The notes under the pieces: generated by a model
The model's input: the letters and a program-made list of their open reading frames with translations, nothing else
Databases searched by the model: none
Told to the model about the DNA's origin: nothing
Position numbers and translations under genes: made by a program
Assembly (NCBI RefSeq): GCF_000162475.2
Contig: NZ_KI391971.1
Span: forward strand, 1,446,911 to 1,510,910
Direction of reading: 5' to 3'
Length of the DNA: 64,000 nucleotides
From: Granulicatella elegans ATCC 700633
GTDB lineage: Bacteria; Bacillota; Bacilli; Lactobacillales; Aerococcaceae
Part shown: positions 9,571-18,192 of the stretch, piece by piece
Position numbering within the stretch: the first letter of the stretch is position 1
Layout: the number at the start of each line of letters is the position of its first letter

Positions 9571-10347
9571 TTATTCTTCTATAAATTCAGCATCAATTAC
9601 TAGAGGGTCTGATTTTTCTTTATAAATTTCAATATTTGCTAAATCATCTTTTGCTAAGTGTTTTCTTAATTTTTCTGCCATTGCATTAAAAGTAATGTAC
9701 GTTAATGCACCAGAGGTTACTGCACCGACAACTGGAACAACTTTGGACACTCCATTGGCAAAGATTTTTTTAGACATTTGAACTCCAAGAATGGATGCAA
9801 TTTTTTTAACAACAGGATAAATAAAACCTTTTGTAATCGCTTCTTGAGGAAGTTTTTTTGCCACTTTTTTTGCTACTTGGGCAGCTATTGCGTGAACTGT
9901 ATTCACCGCACTATTAACTCCAAACATAATTCCGATAAATAAGATGAGTAAATTTTTCGTTTCATCATTCATTTCTTTTGTATCAAATCCTAATTCACTC
10001 CAACCATATAAGTAAATTAATTTTTGTAAAACTCGCAAAATATGAGCAAAATATTGCGCTAAATCTGCTGGAAGTGAACCAAGAATCGCAAACCCACCTG
10101 GCAGTCCTGCTGCAGCTGAAATCGTACTTACTTGAGTCGCTTCTCCTTTAATACAACTTTTGGCAATTTTATTAATGTCTTCTACTGGAATTCCTGCATA
10201 TGCCGGATTATATTGAATCGCTAATTCAATCACTTCAGGACGATAACGATCTCTTAATTCTTTTCTTAAAAATAACTCTCTATCAATTTTGACCATAGGG
10301 AGTTTTGCTGTTTCAACTAATAATCGATCAATTTTTAATAATTTCAA
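9571..10347 (-). CDS. EcsC family protein
   Basis: This protein of about 258 residues has the EcsC-type core: a helix-rich N-terminal segment, then glycine-rich hydrophobic stretches (AAAGLPGGFAILGSLPADLAQYF and a later GAVTSGALTYITFNAMA). The biochemical role of the family is not established; membrane association is likely from the hydrophobic helices. I choose the TTG at 10347 as start because AGGAG lies 7 nt upstream. The upstream ATG at 10362 has no ribosome-binding site and itself contains that AGGAG. It stands alone. Confidence 0.72.
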   Translation of the reverse strand: MKLLKIDRLLVETAKLPMVKIDRELFLRKELRDRYRPEVIELAIQYNPAYAGIPVEDINKIAKSCIKGEATQVSTISAAAGLPGGFAILGSLPADLAQYFAHILRVLQKLIYLYGWSELGFDTKEMNDETKNLLILFIGIMFGVNSAVNTVHAIAAQVAKKVAKKLPQEAITKGFIYPVVKKIASILGVQMSKKIFANGVSKVVPVVGAVTSGALTYITFNAMAEKLRKHLAKDDLANIEIYKEKSDPLVIDAEFIEE

Positions 10348-10563
10348 AGTAATTCTCCTCATTTTTGTTCTATGGGTTTGACTGATTATAGCATAGGTTT
10401 ATTAAATCAGAAATAGGTATCCCTAAACTTCGTCATAAACCTGACTTTTCTTTTAAATTGTGGCAAGGGACGATAGCAAATTTTATTTTTTATATCACAT
10501 AACTTTTGTTGCTTAGGTTATTTCGGAATTGATATAATTAACTTATCAGGAGGGATTTCTTTT

Positions 10564-10848
10564 ATGACAGACAGCGCATTTTTATATACACTTAATCCAG
10601 ATGGTTCAGCGATGATTGGATACGAAGATTATGATGTCGATATTTTTGATGGAGACGATTATGAAGTCACTTACTTATTAGATGCGAAAAACTTTACGAA
10701 TCTCTTGCATCATCTAAATATTCCATCAAATCAGAATACTAAAAAACAATTACAAAAAGAATTTGGGAAACATTTCGTCTCTAAAAAATTCGAAGAGTTT
10801 TGTAAGCAAAACAATATTAGCTATGAACGTAATGTGAGGATTGGATAA
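10564..10848 (+). CDS. Small acidic hypothetical protein
   Basis: The 94-residue protein starts MTDSAFLYTLNPDGSAMIGYEDYDVDIFDGDDYE. The N-terminal half is acidic, and the C-terminal half is Lys-rich and predicted helical. AGGAGGGA lies before the ATG. No membrane segment or family motif is recognised. It lies at the left boundary of the accessory region, on the opposite strand to its neighbours. Function unknown. Confidence 0.65.
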   Translation: MTDSAFLYTLNPDGSAMIGYEDYDVDIFDGDDYEVTYLLDAKNFTNLLHHLNIPSNQNTKKQLQKEFGKHFVSKKFEEFCKQNNISYERNVRIG

Positions 10849-10946
10849 TTATTCATTATAAAAATTTAAGGAAATCTCATTATTAGGGACTATTATTTTT
10901 TTAGGTTTTACAAACTATTGACCTTGTAGATTAACCCGAACTGAAA

Positions 10947-10984
10947 ACTCCTACTGACTAAATTTTCAGCAGGAGTTTTTAAAC
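10947..10984. terminator. Bidirectional terminator
   Basis: AAAACTCCTACTG / CAGCAGGAGTTTTT stem with a short AT loop, flanked by A- and T-runs, lies between the plus-strand small gene and the minus-strand rhuM remnant. Confidence 0.7.
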
Positions 10985-10985
10985 A

Positions 10986-11760
10986 TTATTTTATATTTTT
11001 TATGAGACTTTCTATCTTCTTTAATTCCCCTAAGCAGTCATTTTCAACTTGGTTTAAAGTATATTCAGCATCATTTATATCTTTTGTTTCACCTTTTATT
11101 TCTGTTAATTCACTAAACAGTCTTTCATCAATCTCTATATCATCATCTATTTTACATAGTAATTGCTCAATATGATAGTTCCAATCTTTCATCATCATCG
11201 TACATTCTTGTTTTGCTTGTTTCTCTGCAAAATCCAAACATTGTGAAACTAATTGATTAAAACTACTCAATTCTTTTTCAATTAAATGTCTTTTGGAGTC
11301 AGAATATGTTGGAAGTTCTCCTTTAACAAATTTTACTCCCTTATTATCACCCGATTCAGTTGCTGTTTATTGATGAATAGGAAAATGTAATTTATTTCGA
11401 ACTGTAGTGAAAAATCTTTTAGCTTCACCACTATCCTTATTATAATCAACGGACATTGCAAACAAATCTAACAGTTGACGATAAAATACTTTCTCACTGA
11501 AACGAATATCATAAATTCGTTCTAAAAGTCCTTTAAAATAATTGTCTTCCCCTAAATTTTTAAACCGTTCATCATCCATAGTAAAACCTTTAATGAAATA
11601 TTCTTTTAAAACTGTAGAAGCATACTTTCTAAATTGTATTCCTCGTGGGGATTGCACACGATAACCTATCGCTAAAATCATATCTAAATTGTAGTAAGCT
11701 ACTTTTCTCTTTGGAAGTCCATCTTCTATCTCACCTTGAAACGAGTGAACACTAAGTATG
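10986..11760 (-). pseudogene. rhuM C-terminal part, with an in-frame stop
   Basis: One reading frame carries the RhuM-family core (YYNLDMILAIGYRVQSPRG, then FIKGFTMDDER, then FYRQLLDLFAMSVDY). It reaches a TAA at 11367-11369 after HFPIHQ. The same frame continues after the stop with KGELPTYSD and a LVSQCLDFAEKQ segment, as in RhuM C termini. A short internal deletion around the stop is likely. The matching N-terminal part is at 13583-13849, so the gene was split and then decayed. RhuM proteins occur in islands and phages; their role is unclear. Confidence 0.75.
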
Positions 11761-11799
11761 TCAAGTAGTTGCGTTCGTATGTGGGAACATATCTATAAA

Positions 11800-11833
11800 C
11801 CTTTTAACGATAAGTAGGGTTATCGTTAAAAGG
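11800..11833. terminator. Perfect 14-bp hairpin after the GNAT gene
   Basis: CCTTTTAACGATAA-GTAGGG-TTATCGTTAAAAGG. There is no strong T-run, so it may be a weak terminator or part of the cassette end. Confidence 0.4.
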
Positions 11834-11855
11834 TATTACCTAGACAAACTGGGAT

Positions 11856-12398
11856 TTACTTAGTCGACAGCCACTCTCCCTTTGATAGACAGGTTATGTG
11901 TTCTGTGCGAAGAATACCTTCGAATGCACATAGAACGTTTTCTTTTGTATGATGATAACGGAAACCACATTTTTCCTGAACTCTCTTTGACTTTGTATTG
12001 CCGTCAAAATAACCGCACCACATTTTCTCCAGATTCAGGTCATCAAATCCATGTCTCATAATCTCACGAACTGCTTCTGGTATCAGACCCTGACCCCAAT
12101 ACGGAACTCCTATCCAGTAACCAATCTCCGCCTCAGTATCAGGAATACCTTTATCACTTACAGAGCCGATCATCAATCCTATGCTACCCACTGGCTGCAT
12201 CGTTTCTTTTAAAACTATGGCGTATGTCTCAGGTGCTGAAAAAACACTTTTTATAATCTCCTTGCTATTTTCAACACTGGTATGTACAGGCCAACCTGCA
12301 ATCGGACCAACCTCTGGATTACTGGCATACTGAAATAAATCATTTGCATCACTTTCTTCCCATGGACGAAGAATCAATCTTTCCGTTTCTAAAATCAT
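11856..12398 (-). CDS. GNAT family N-acetyltransferase (RimJ/RimL type)
   Basis: The 180-residue protein has the RimJ-like opening MILETERLILRPWEESD, the acetyl-CoA loop YWGQGLIPEA and the C-terminal VQEKCGFRYHH segment. The substrate cannot be inferred: relatives acetylate ribosomal protein termini, amino acids or antibiotics. AAGGAGGAC precedes the ATG. It follows the PLD-like gene by about 30 bp on the same strand, so the two are probably co-transcribed inside the cassette. Confidence 0.82.
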   Translation of the reverse strand: MILETERLILRPWEESDANDLFQYASNPEVGPIAGWPVHTSVENSKEIIKSVFSAPETYAIVLKETMQPVGSIGLMIGSVSDKGIPDTEAEIGYWIGVPYWGQGLIPEAVREIMRHGFDDLNLEKMWCGYFDGNTKSKRVQEKCGFRYHHTKENVLCAFEGILRTEHITCLSKGEWLSTK

Positions 12399-12430
12399 TT
12401 TGTCCTCCTTAAATTCAAATTTGTCTTTGT

Positions 12431-13195
12431 TTAAAAATAAATCCCACTATATAATTCCATAAACTCTTTAGCAAACTTTTTGACAAGTTCATGATCAAGT
12501 GCAGTTACTAAAGTTTCTACATTTTTATTAGCTGTTGGTGTCCAATTATATGATCCGTGCATTACATAGTCCATATCTATGATACAAAACTTATCATGCA
12601 TACGGTTATATCCTTTATTTCCCCATCTCGGAATGACCACAACATCGAACTTATTCTCTCTCAGTTTTGAAATCATATTTATATTTGAGTCTTCCTGCGA
12701 AACTATTATTCTTACATTTAATCCTTGCTTCTTTTTCGCTAATAACTCTTGATAAATAGCTTCATTAGAAAACCATGCAACAGCTGCCCAAATTATAAAT
12801 TTAGCATCTCTAATTCCCTGAATTACTTCATCTTGAATTGCATCAAAAACTACATTATGCTCTGTTACTTCATCTGGTGTATCAATTACCTGTGGACGTA
12901 TTTCAACGTGATGTAAAGCATAATCATCAGACTCCTCATATACATACTCTACTAACTCTTTTAGAATTTTCTCATTTTCTTCTGCGATTTCTAACAAAGG
13001 AACTGGAACTCGTAATTCCACAATCTCCCAATGTTGATAGGAGCGCCCATGATTTGCAAATCCATATTGCGGAACAAAATTAACTCTTGCTCTACCTAAC
13101 AGCCTCAACAGTTGGTCTCTTGATTCAATTGATTTATATTTTTTATCATATTTCAATACTTCTGTCAGAATCTTAATGAAAGCACTTCTATCCAT
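12431..13195 (-). CDS. Phospholipase D-like (HKD) domain protein, putative nuclease
   Basis: This protein has about 254 residues. The N-terminal part (1-110) is not recognised. The C-terminal part has one HKD half-site, HDKFCIIDMD (H-x-K-x4-D), followed by GSYNWT. A single HKD motif is typical of dimeric PLD-type nucleases such as Nuc/BfiI rather than lipases. The start is set at the ATG at 13195 (AAAGG 8 nt upstream), which overlaps the preceding HTH gene by 8 nt and implies translational coupling. The pair plus GNAT forms a small operon in the rhuM cassette. A role in defence or element maintenance is only inference. Confidence 0.7.
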   Translation of the reverse strand: MDRSAFIKILTEVLKYDKKYKSIESRDQLLRLLGRARVNFVPQYGFANHGRSYQHWEIVELRVPVPLLEIAEENEKILKELVEYVYEESDDYALHHVEIRPQVIDTPDEVTEHNVVFDAIQDEVIQGIRDAKFIIWAAVAWFSNEAIYQELLAKKKQGLNVRIIVSQEDSNINMISKLRENKFDVVVIPRWGNKGYNRMHDKFCIIDMDYVMHGSYNWTPTANKNVETLVTALDHELVKKFAKEFMELYSGIYF

Positions 13196-13388
13196 TAATA
13201 TCACCTTTCTTTATATGTTTACCACTCTTAATTCTTTTATCGTTTGGTTTTTCAGCATCTGCAGGAATAGCCCAATATGATCCAATCTTTGTGGCACCAG
13301 GTATACGTCCCTCTATGCAGAGGATCTGTATTCTTCTAACTGTAATACCCCATTTTTCTGATGTTTGCTTTATTGATAAATATTCCAT
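13188..13388 (-). CDS. Small helix-turn-helix protein (excisionase/MerR-like)
   Basis: The 66-residue product MEYLSIKQTSEKWGITVRR has a winged-HTH pattern: the helix-turn-helix, then RIQILCIEGRIPGATKIG and an SYWAIPADAEKP wing, as in HTH_17/excisionase-type proteins. The second ATG (13388) is best spaced from GGAGAG. It overlaps the PLD-like gene and may regulate or target it. The short lysine-rich tail is unremarkable. Confidence 0.65.
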   Translation of the reverse strand: MEYLSIKQTSEKWGITVRRIQILCIEGRIPGATKIGSYWAIPADAEKPNDKRIKSGKHIKKGDING

Positions 13389-13582
13389 CATAATCTCTCC
13401 GAAAATAGCTTTACAGTTACACTCGTTAACAATAGTATATTCCAAACTACGAATAAAATCATCTAAGAAACACAAACATTTGTGACACGAACCAGTATCA
13501 ATACAACTTGTGGGACAATTGGCTTAGCCACAAAACAGTTTAACGATAGCCTATAAATAAGCCTTTATTTTCTATACTTTAT

Positions 13583-13849
13583 TTACTTAGTGGGTGCAAC
13601 TCTTGACATCAATACGACACTCTCGACATGATTAGTGGCTGGAAACTGATAGTTAACAACCACTTTTTCATCTAATTCTTCATCTTCCAAAATATTTTTG
13701 ATTTGTTTACGGATGGTTTGTTTACTTACTTGAAATAATTCCGCAATCTGAAGTTGAGTTAACCATATCGTTCCATTTTCTAGAATCAGATTAATTTTTA
13801 CCTTTCCATCTTCTGTATGGTACAAAATGAAATGAGACATCACATTCAA
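13583..13849 (-). pseudogene. rhuM N-terminal fragment
   Basis: The frame carries the RhuM N-terminal core, HFILYHTEDGKVKINL, WLTQLQIAELFQVSKQTI and IKNILEDEELDEK, including the HTH of the family. After about residue 70 the match to RhuM ends and the frame runs into the cassette end and a stop. AAAGGAG precedes the start. The missing C-terminal part lies at 10986-11760, so this is the 5' piece of one disrupted gene. Confidence 0.75.
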
Positions 13850-13928
13850 CTCCTTTATTGTGGTGTGCGTTAATTTCTATGTTCACTTTAACCCCCTCTG
13901 ATTTTCCGAAGTTATTATAACATTATTT

Positions 13929-13951
13929 CCTCAACTATTTGACAAAGAGCC
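13929..13951 (-). repeat. Possible solo ISL3-type terminal inverted repeat
   Basis: On the minus strand this reads GGCTCTTTGTCAAATAG and continues to GTTGAGG, resembling the ends of ISL3-family elements. No transposase or second end is present, so it would be a remnant. The assignment is from memory of family ends and is tentative. Confidence 0.35.
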
Positions 13952-13952
13952 T

Positions 13953-13999
13953 AAAAAGCACACAACTAAAAGATGCTACTCTTAAAGCCGTGCGCTTTT
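13953..13999 (-). terminator. Terminator of the GNAT gene
   Basis: AAAAGCGCAC...GTGTGCTTTTTAG on the minus strand forms a stem with an interrupted 10-bp pairing and a T-run, about 35 bp past the stop at 14033. Confidence 0.55.
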
Positions 14000-14032
14000 C
14001 ATTTATAACCTATCCAATAACCCAAAAACTAT

Positions 14033-14470
14033 CTAATCCAACCTCTTAATAAACCTCTTTTGAGTTTTATCACATACATATCCGATACTCTCATAGAATT
14101 TATGTGCTTCTACACGATAGTCTGCTGAGTTTAGTCTAACAAATGAAACGGAATCATTTTTAGCTTTGAATTCTAAATGATTCATCAATTCTTTGCCAAT
14201 TCCTTTACCTTGAAACTCTGGTAAAACAGCTAATCCCAAAATGTTCAAACCAGCATAAGAATAAAGACTTTCATATACTTCAGCATGCACAAATCCAACT
14301 ACTTTCTGTAACTTTTCATCTTCATATACATAGATATAATGATGATTTACATCCTCTGACAGTTTTTGTATTTGTCTCATGACTGTCTCTATAGATACTG
14401 AATACCCTAAAGAAATATGACATATTCTTTGTATTGCTTCTGCATCTTCTATTTTTATATTTCTAATCAT
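14033..14470 (-). CDS. GNAT family N-acetyltransferase
   Basis: This 145-residue single-domain acetyltransferase has the acetyl-CoA motif PEFQGKGIGKELM and the C-terminal AHKFYESIGYV segment. The N terminus MIRNIKIEDAEAIQRIC is typical. The substrate is unknown. It lies between the rhuM remnant and the guaA-linked island and has its own terminator. Upstream (about 14503-14548) is an imperfect inverted repeat of unknown role. Confidence 0.82.
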   Translation of the reverse strand: MIRNIKIEDAEAIQRICHISLGYSVSIETVMRQIQKLSEDVNHHYIYVYEDEKLQKVVGFVHAEVYESLYSYAGLNILGLAVLPEFQGKGIGKELMNHLEFKAKNDSVSFVRLNSADYRVEAHKFYESIGYVCDKTQKRFIKRLD

Positions 14471-14565
14471 ACTCTATTCCTCCATAGTTATCATAGAAGT
14501 ATTATCCCTCAACTTATTCCCAAATATATTGGGGATAAATTGAAGGATATTTAGATATTATTTCC

Positions 14566-14583
14566 TACTCCCACTCGATATGT
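14566..14583. repeat. Candidate distal attachment site (att) of the guaA island
   Basis: TACTCCCACTCGAT repeats the sequence at the guaA 3' end (TACTCCCACTCAAT, about 18966-18979) in the same orientation, sharing an 11-bp core. The 3' end of guaA is a known integration hot spot for genomic islands. Adjacent at 14680-14697 is a direct repeat TTGCAAGCATATTGCAAGCA that could be an integrase arm site. No integrase gene remains between the two att copies. Confidence 0.55.
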
Positions 14584-14709
14584 CCATTGATATCGTTTTG
14601 TATAAATCGCATAAAATCAAGGTTTTTATTATCGGATCTAGTCTTATTATCCAGTTTATTTCTGTTTATCCGATTTTTTGCAAGCATATTGCAAGCATGG
14701 AACTCCAAT

Positions 14710-17157
14710 TTATTCTTTAGCATTCATTTTTACCTCTGAAATCAATATACCATTTTCACTATTTTTTAACATTTCAGAAATCAAATTTTTAGAAAAGGTC
14801 ACAGTACTATTACCTATATCAACCTCAAACATATCCGAATATTTTTCTTGCAACAATTTGGAAAGAATACTACTAATGCCACAGTTCAATAACGCAATTT
14901 TAGTTTTATCATCTGTTCCGTATTTTATTTTTAAATAAAGCGACTCTTCGATAAGTTCTAAAGAATATAGTACTTCTATATATTTTACTATTTCATTGTC
15001 TATAAAATCATATTCCTCTTTTAATCTTACGATAGCTAAATTAACCTTCTCATATTCATCTTTTTCTGTAATGTCAGTCCAATACTCTCTATGTCCACCT
15101 CTGGTTTTATCCCCCCATTTACCAACATAAACAATTCTTGATCGCTCTTCTCTAAGCGTATTCCAATATCCAACCACCTCATCTGTCATTACTTTCATGG
15201 TAAATCCCATTATTCTCCAGTTAATTAGCATTTTGTAAAAATTTTGTGCTTCATGTTCTCTCAAACGCTTTAAATTATTGTATTCTCCGTTACTATCATT
15301 TATTTTAGAAAAAAATAAATAGTCTATTATATTAAAAACTGTATCTATACTTTGAGCTATATTTACGTTTTCTATCTCATTATTTATTTTCTTCTCTATT
15401 TCAAGTATATTGAATATATTAATATTATTTTCAAAACATAACTGCCCAACTTTTGTTTTCGCCTTATTTGAGTTATTGACTGTTATAGCATCGCTATGAG
15501 AAATATTTTCTAGAATATCTTCTGCCTTTTTCTTTTTAGCTTCATCAGAATCAGAATTAACTAACAGTGGATTTTTTATATCATCAACAATTTTATCATA
15601 ATCTTCAACTAATATTTTTCGTCCTTTGACAAAATTTTCTACTTTAAAATTTTGTCTACAATATCCACCTTTAACAATATGAATTTCTGGCAACAAGTAT
15701 TTTAAATCTCCCGTACTATTATTAAAAATCTCTCCAAATCTACATACCCTTCCAATTAAATTTTTAAAAGACGATGGCGATAAATAACTATTTCCTCTAC
15801 AAGGATCTAATATAAACATCTTTGTTGCAGGAATATTTACTCCTTCAAGCAATGTAGAATTAGCAATAAGCATTTTTATTTCTGGCACATCAACATATAA
15901 GTCCTCTATAAAATACCTTACTGGCTCTGGTATTGAACCATGATGATAAATAATCCCTTTTTCAATATAATCAGCTAATTTATAATCCTCATGTACATAT
16001 TCCCTCAAATCACTAGCAGCTTTATTAAGTCTAAGTATTTGTTTTTCAGGGAGTTTAGAAAATAGTTTAAACGCAAAATTTTCAAGCTTCTTAGGGCTGT
16101 TTAAATATATTATATTTTTGTTATCACAATTTGTAATAACAACATCTTCGTCGTCTCCTAATTCATTGACCTGTAAATCAATCAACTTGTCCTTCGCCGT
16201 CGAATATTGATCTAATAAAACTTTCTTATTGTTCTCTAAATCGTAAAAATAAAATATTTCTGACTTAACATTTTCAACAACACTATACCATTCATCAACA
16301 TTCGGTAGATATTCAATCTTTAAACTTTCTTTAGATCTTAAAAATGGTGTTAAATATTTACAAACAAGGGTTTTTTTTCTTTTTTTACAAATAATAATAA
16401 CAGAAGCCAAGATCACACTGCGTCTATTTTCATCTGAAAAATCATCTAATATATTATGTGCTTCATCAATAACTAATAAATCAAATTTCAAGTTTGGGTT
16501 GTTCTGTAGCAATCTCAACAGTCTCTCTTGAGTTAACACAGCAATTATTTCATTATCTTTATCGCTATACATTTCTGGATATGTTATTATTTTCCTATAT
16601 CCAAAATTATTTATAATCCTTTTCTTTGTTTGCGCTAAAAGAGATTTTGTAGGAGAAATGATACATATTTTTTTAAATTTAGTGTGGTCAATAAATGATA
16701 ATATCAATTCCGTTTTCCCATACGATGTTGGAGCTACAATAATCTGCGATTTTAATTTTGATTTTTTAGCTTCCTTAAATAATTCAAACTGCCCTATTGT
16801 TTGATACGAATTATTCCATTTAAATTCATCACTCTCTATACTATTTATTTCAGTATAGATATTCCCATATTTCTCTGAATAATTTAGATTGTTTTCTATA
16901 AATTTTGATATAGGAATAAGCCCTTTATTCAAACTTAATTCGTATAGTGGTTTATAATCATCCGTTATTTTGCTATACAATAAAAATAATCTGTATCCTA
17001 ATCTTTGTAGATTTTTATTATCCAATCCAGTCAAAAAAATCCCTATAGATAATATTTTTTCTAGCTCTTCATCAGATAACTCTATACCTATCTGTAACTT
17101 TTTATATAGTTCTGGAAATTCAGTGTTATAAAGCTTTCTCAATGTTAATTTATCCAC
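14710..17157 (-). CDS. DEAD/DEAH helicase, Hachiman HamB-like
   Basis: This 815-residue superfamily 2 helicase has Walker A APTSYGKT (K148), DEAH at 231-234, motif IV-V SIPEPVRYFIE and TLLEGVNIPA (about 436-444), and motif VI LIGRVCR (467-473), a Ski2/Hachiman-like set. The C-terminal 320 residues are helical with no family I know. The GTG start at 17157 has GGAGG 6 nt before it. It lies 10 nt after a PD-(D/E)XK nuclease gene. This order and spacing match the HamA-HamB (or AbpA-AbpB) anti-phage pairs. Assignment to Hachiman is by architecture; the helicase call itself is certain. AT-content is higher than in the neighbouring core genes. Confidence 0.8.
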   Translation of the reverse strand: MDKLTLRKLYNTEFPELYKKLQIGIELSDEELEKILSIGIFLTGLDNKNLQRLGYRLFLLYSKITDDYKPLYELSLNKGLIPISKFIENNLNYSEKYGNIYTEINSIESDEFKWNNSYQTIGQFELFKEAKKSKLKSQIIVAPTSYGKTELILSFIDHTKFKKICIISPTKSLLAQTKKRIINNFGYRKIITYPEMYSDKDNEIIAVLTQERLLRLLQNNPNLKFDLLVIDEAHNILDDFSDENRRSVILASVIIICKKRKKTLVCKYLTPFLRSKESLKIEYLPNVDEWYSVVENVKSEIFYFYDLENNKKVLLDQYSTAKDKLIDLQVNELGDDEDVVITNCDNKNIIYLNSPKKLENFAFKLFSKLPEKQILRLNKAASDLREYVHEDYKLADYIEKGIIYHHGSIPEPVRYFIEDLYVDVPEIKMLIANSTLLEGVNIPATKMFILDPCRGNSYLSPSSFKNLIGRVCRFGEIFNNSTGDLKYLLPEIHIVKGGYCRQNFKVENFVKGRKILVEDYDKIVDDIKNPLLVNSDSDEAKKKKAEDILENISHSDAITVNNSNKAKTKVGQLCFENNINIFNILEIEKKINNEIENVNIAQSIDTVFNIIDYLFFSKINDSNGEYNNLKRLREHEAQNFYKMLINWRIMGFTMKVMTDEVVGYWNTLREERSRIVYVGKWGDKTRGGHREYWTDITEKDEYEKVNLAIVRLKEEYDFIDNEIVKYIEVLYSLELIEESLYLKIKYGTDDKTKIALLNCGISSILSKLLQEKYSDMFEVDIGNSTVTFSKNLISEMLKNSENGILISEVKMNAKE

Positions 17158-17167
17158 TTCAAACCTC

Positions 17168-17935
17168 CTATACTAATGTCACTAAAAAATCTATTATTGC
17201 TTGATATGTTTGTTTTTGTATTGCAATTAATTTCAATTTTGAAAATTTATTAGAGCTTAATATTGAATCGTGCAGTTTTCTTAGTTCTATTGAATCTATT
17301 GTAGAATTAAATATGCAAAACACAGTACCACCTAAAATAACATTTTTATCGTTGCTTAAACATGAGCTGCTATTTTTATTAAGTATATTAACTATAGTAT
17401 TTTTTTCACTAGTATCATCCAATGCACTCCTAACGCTATTCACCGCATTTAACCATAATTGTGAATTGTGCATATTCAGTCGTGCCTCTAAATCTCTTTT
17501 AGCAGTATTGATTCTTTCGCATACCTTTTCAGTAGAAGTTTGTAGTTTTCCTAATTCTCCTGCTTTTGATTCTATAATCCATAAATCTTTATTAGAATCA
17601 ACAGCAATAATATCAAAACCCTTTTTTACATGTCTTTCTTCTAAATTAAAAAATGGTGAAACTATTTTAATATCAGTAAATTCTCTAATCAACACATTTA
17701 GCAATAACTCACCTATCACTCCTACTTTTCTATTTATATTACTTGGAATTCTATGATTTACCAATTCTTTTACAGTTTCATCAAATGAATGATAATTGAG
17801 TCCTGAAACAAGAGCATATTCTCCATGACAAATTTCAACCAATTGCTCTTTTATTTTATTCTTTAATTCATCACCTAAATTATGGATTTCTAATATAATA
17901 CTTTCTCCAATTTTTCTTTCAATTACATCATTCAT
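17168..17935 (-). CDS. PD-(D/E)XK nuclease, Hachiman HamA-like (DUF1837-type)
   Basis: This 255-residue protein has a nuclease core of E76 (GVIGELLLN), D108 (KKGFDIIAVD) and E122-S-K124 (LWIIESKAG), the spacing of PD-(D/E)XK enzymes. In Hachiman HamA an E-x-K pair of this kind is the catalytic site, and the protein is held inactive by the helicase until damaged or phage DNA is sensed. That behaviour is family knowledge and is not shown here. It is the first gene of the pair, 10 nt upstream of the helicase, with AAAGGAAAA before the ATG. The family call is moderately sure; a related AbpA-type or unnamed system is possible. Confidence 0.62.
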   Translation of the reverse strand: MNDVIERKIGESIILEIHNLGDELKNKIKEQLVEICHGEYALVSGLNYHSFDETVKELVNHRIPSNINRKVGVIGELLLNVLIREFTDIKIVSPFFNLEERHVKKGFDIIAVDSNKDLWIIESKAGELGKLQTSTEKVCERINTAKRDLEARLNMHNSQLWLNAVNSVRSALDDTSEKNTIVNILNKNSSSCLSNDKNVILGGTVFCIFNSTIDSIELRKLHDSILSSNKFSKLKLIAIQKQTYQAIIDFLVTLV

Positions 17936-17956
17936 TATACTTTTCCTTTATTGTAA

Positions 17957-18142
17957 TTAAGACTTATACTCTCCTGTAGCCGCTTTTATCATCCCATCAT
18001 ACCAATATACTGTCTCTAATGGCATTTCATGGTACTTATCAAATACTTCATACAAATACTTATACTTAACTTTATTTTCAATAATCTTCTTCAGAGAATC
18101 TGTATCCTTGAAATAATCTTCATACCTGTAATATCTCTTCAT
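17957..18142 (-). CDS. Small hypothetical protein upstream of the nuclease-helicase pair
   Basis: This 61-residue protein is rich in Tyr and Lys (MKRYYRYEDYFKDTDSLKKII...). It has no membrane segment and no recognised family. It lies 21 bp before the nuclease gene on the same strand, with AAGGATG at its start, so it is probably co-transcribed. It could be a third component or regulator of the defence module, or an unrelated small island gene. Function unknown. Confidence 0.5.
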   Translation of the reverse strand: MKRYYRYEDYFKDTDSLKKIIENKVKYKYLYEVFDKYHEMPLETVYWYDGMIKAATGEYKS

Positions 18143-18192
18143 CCTTACTGTATGGAATTATCTTTCTATACCTAAAAGCTGAGATTACATTT

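Larger units (their letters stand above)
11758..13609. mobile_element. Cassette inserted in rhuM, bounded by short inverted repeats
   Basis: The left end ATGTCAAGTAGTTGC (11758-11772) and right end GCAACTCTTGACAT (13596-13609) are inverted copies with a one-base gap. They fall at the two break points of the rhuM reading frame. Inside are GNAT, PLD-like and HTH genes. A direct repeat ATTTACTTAGT (11854-11864 and 13581-13591) also frames the gene block. No transposase is present, so the mechanism of entry is unknown. Confidence 0.45.
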
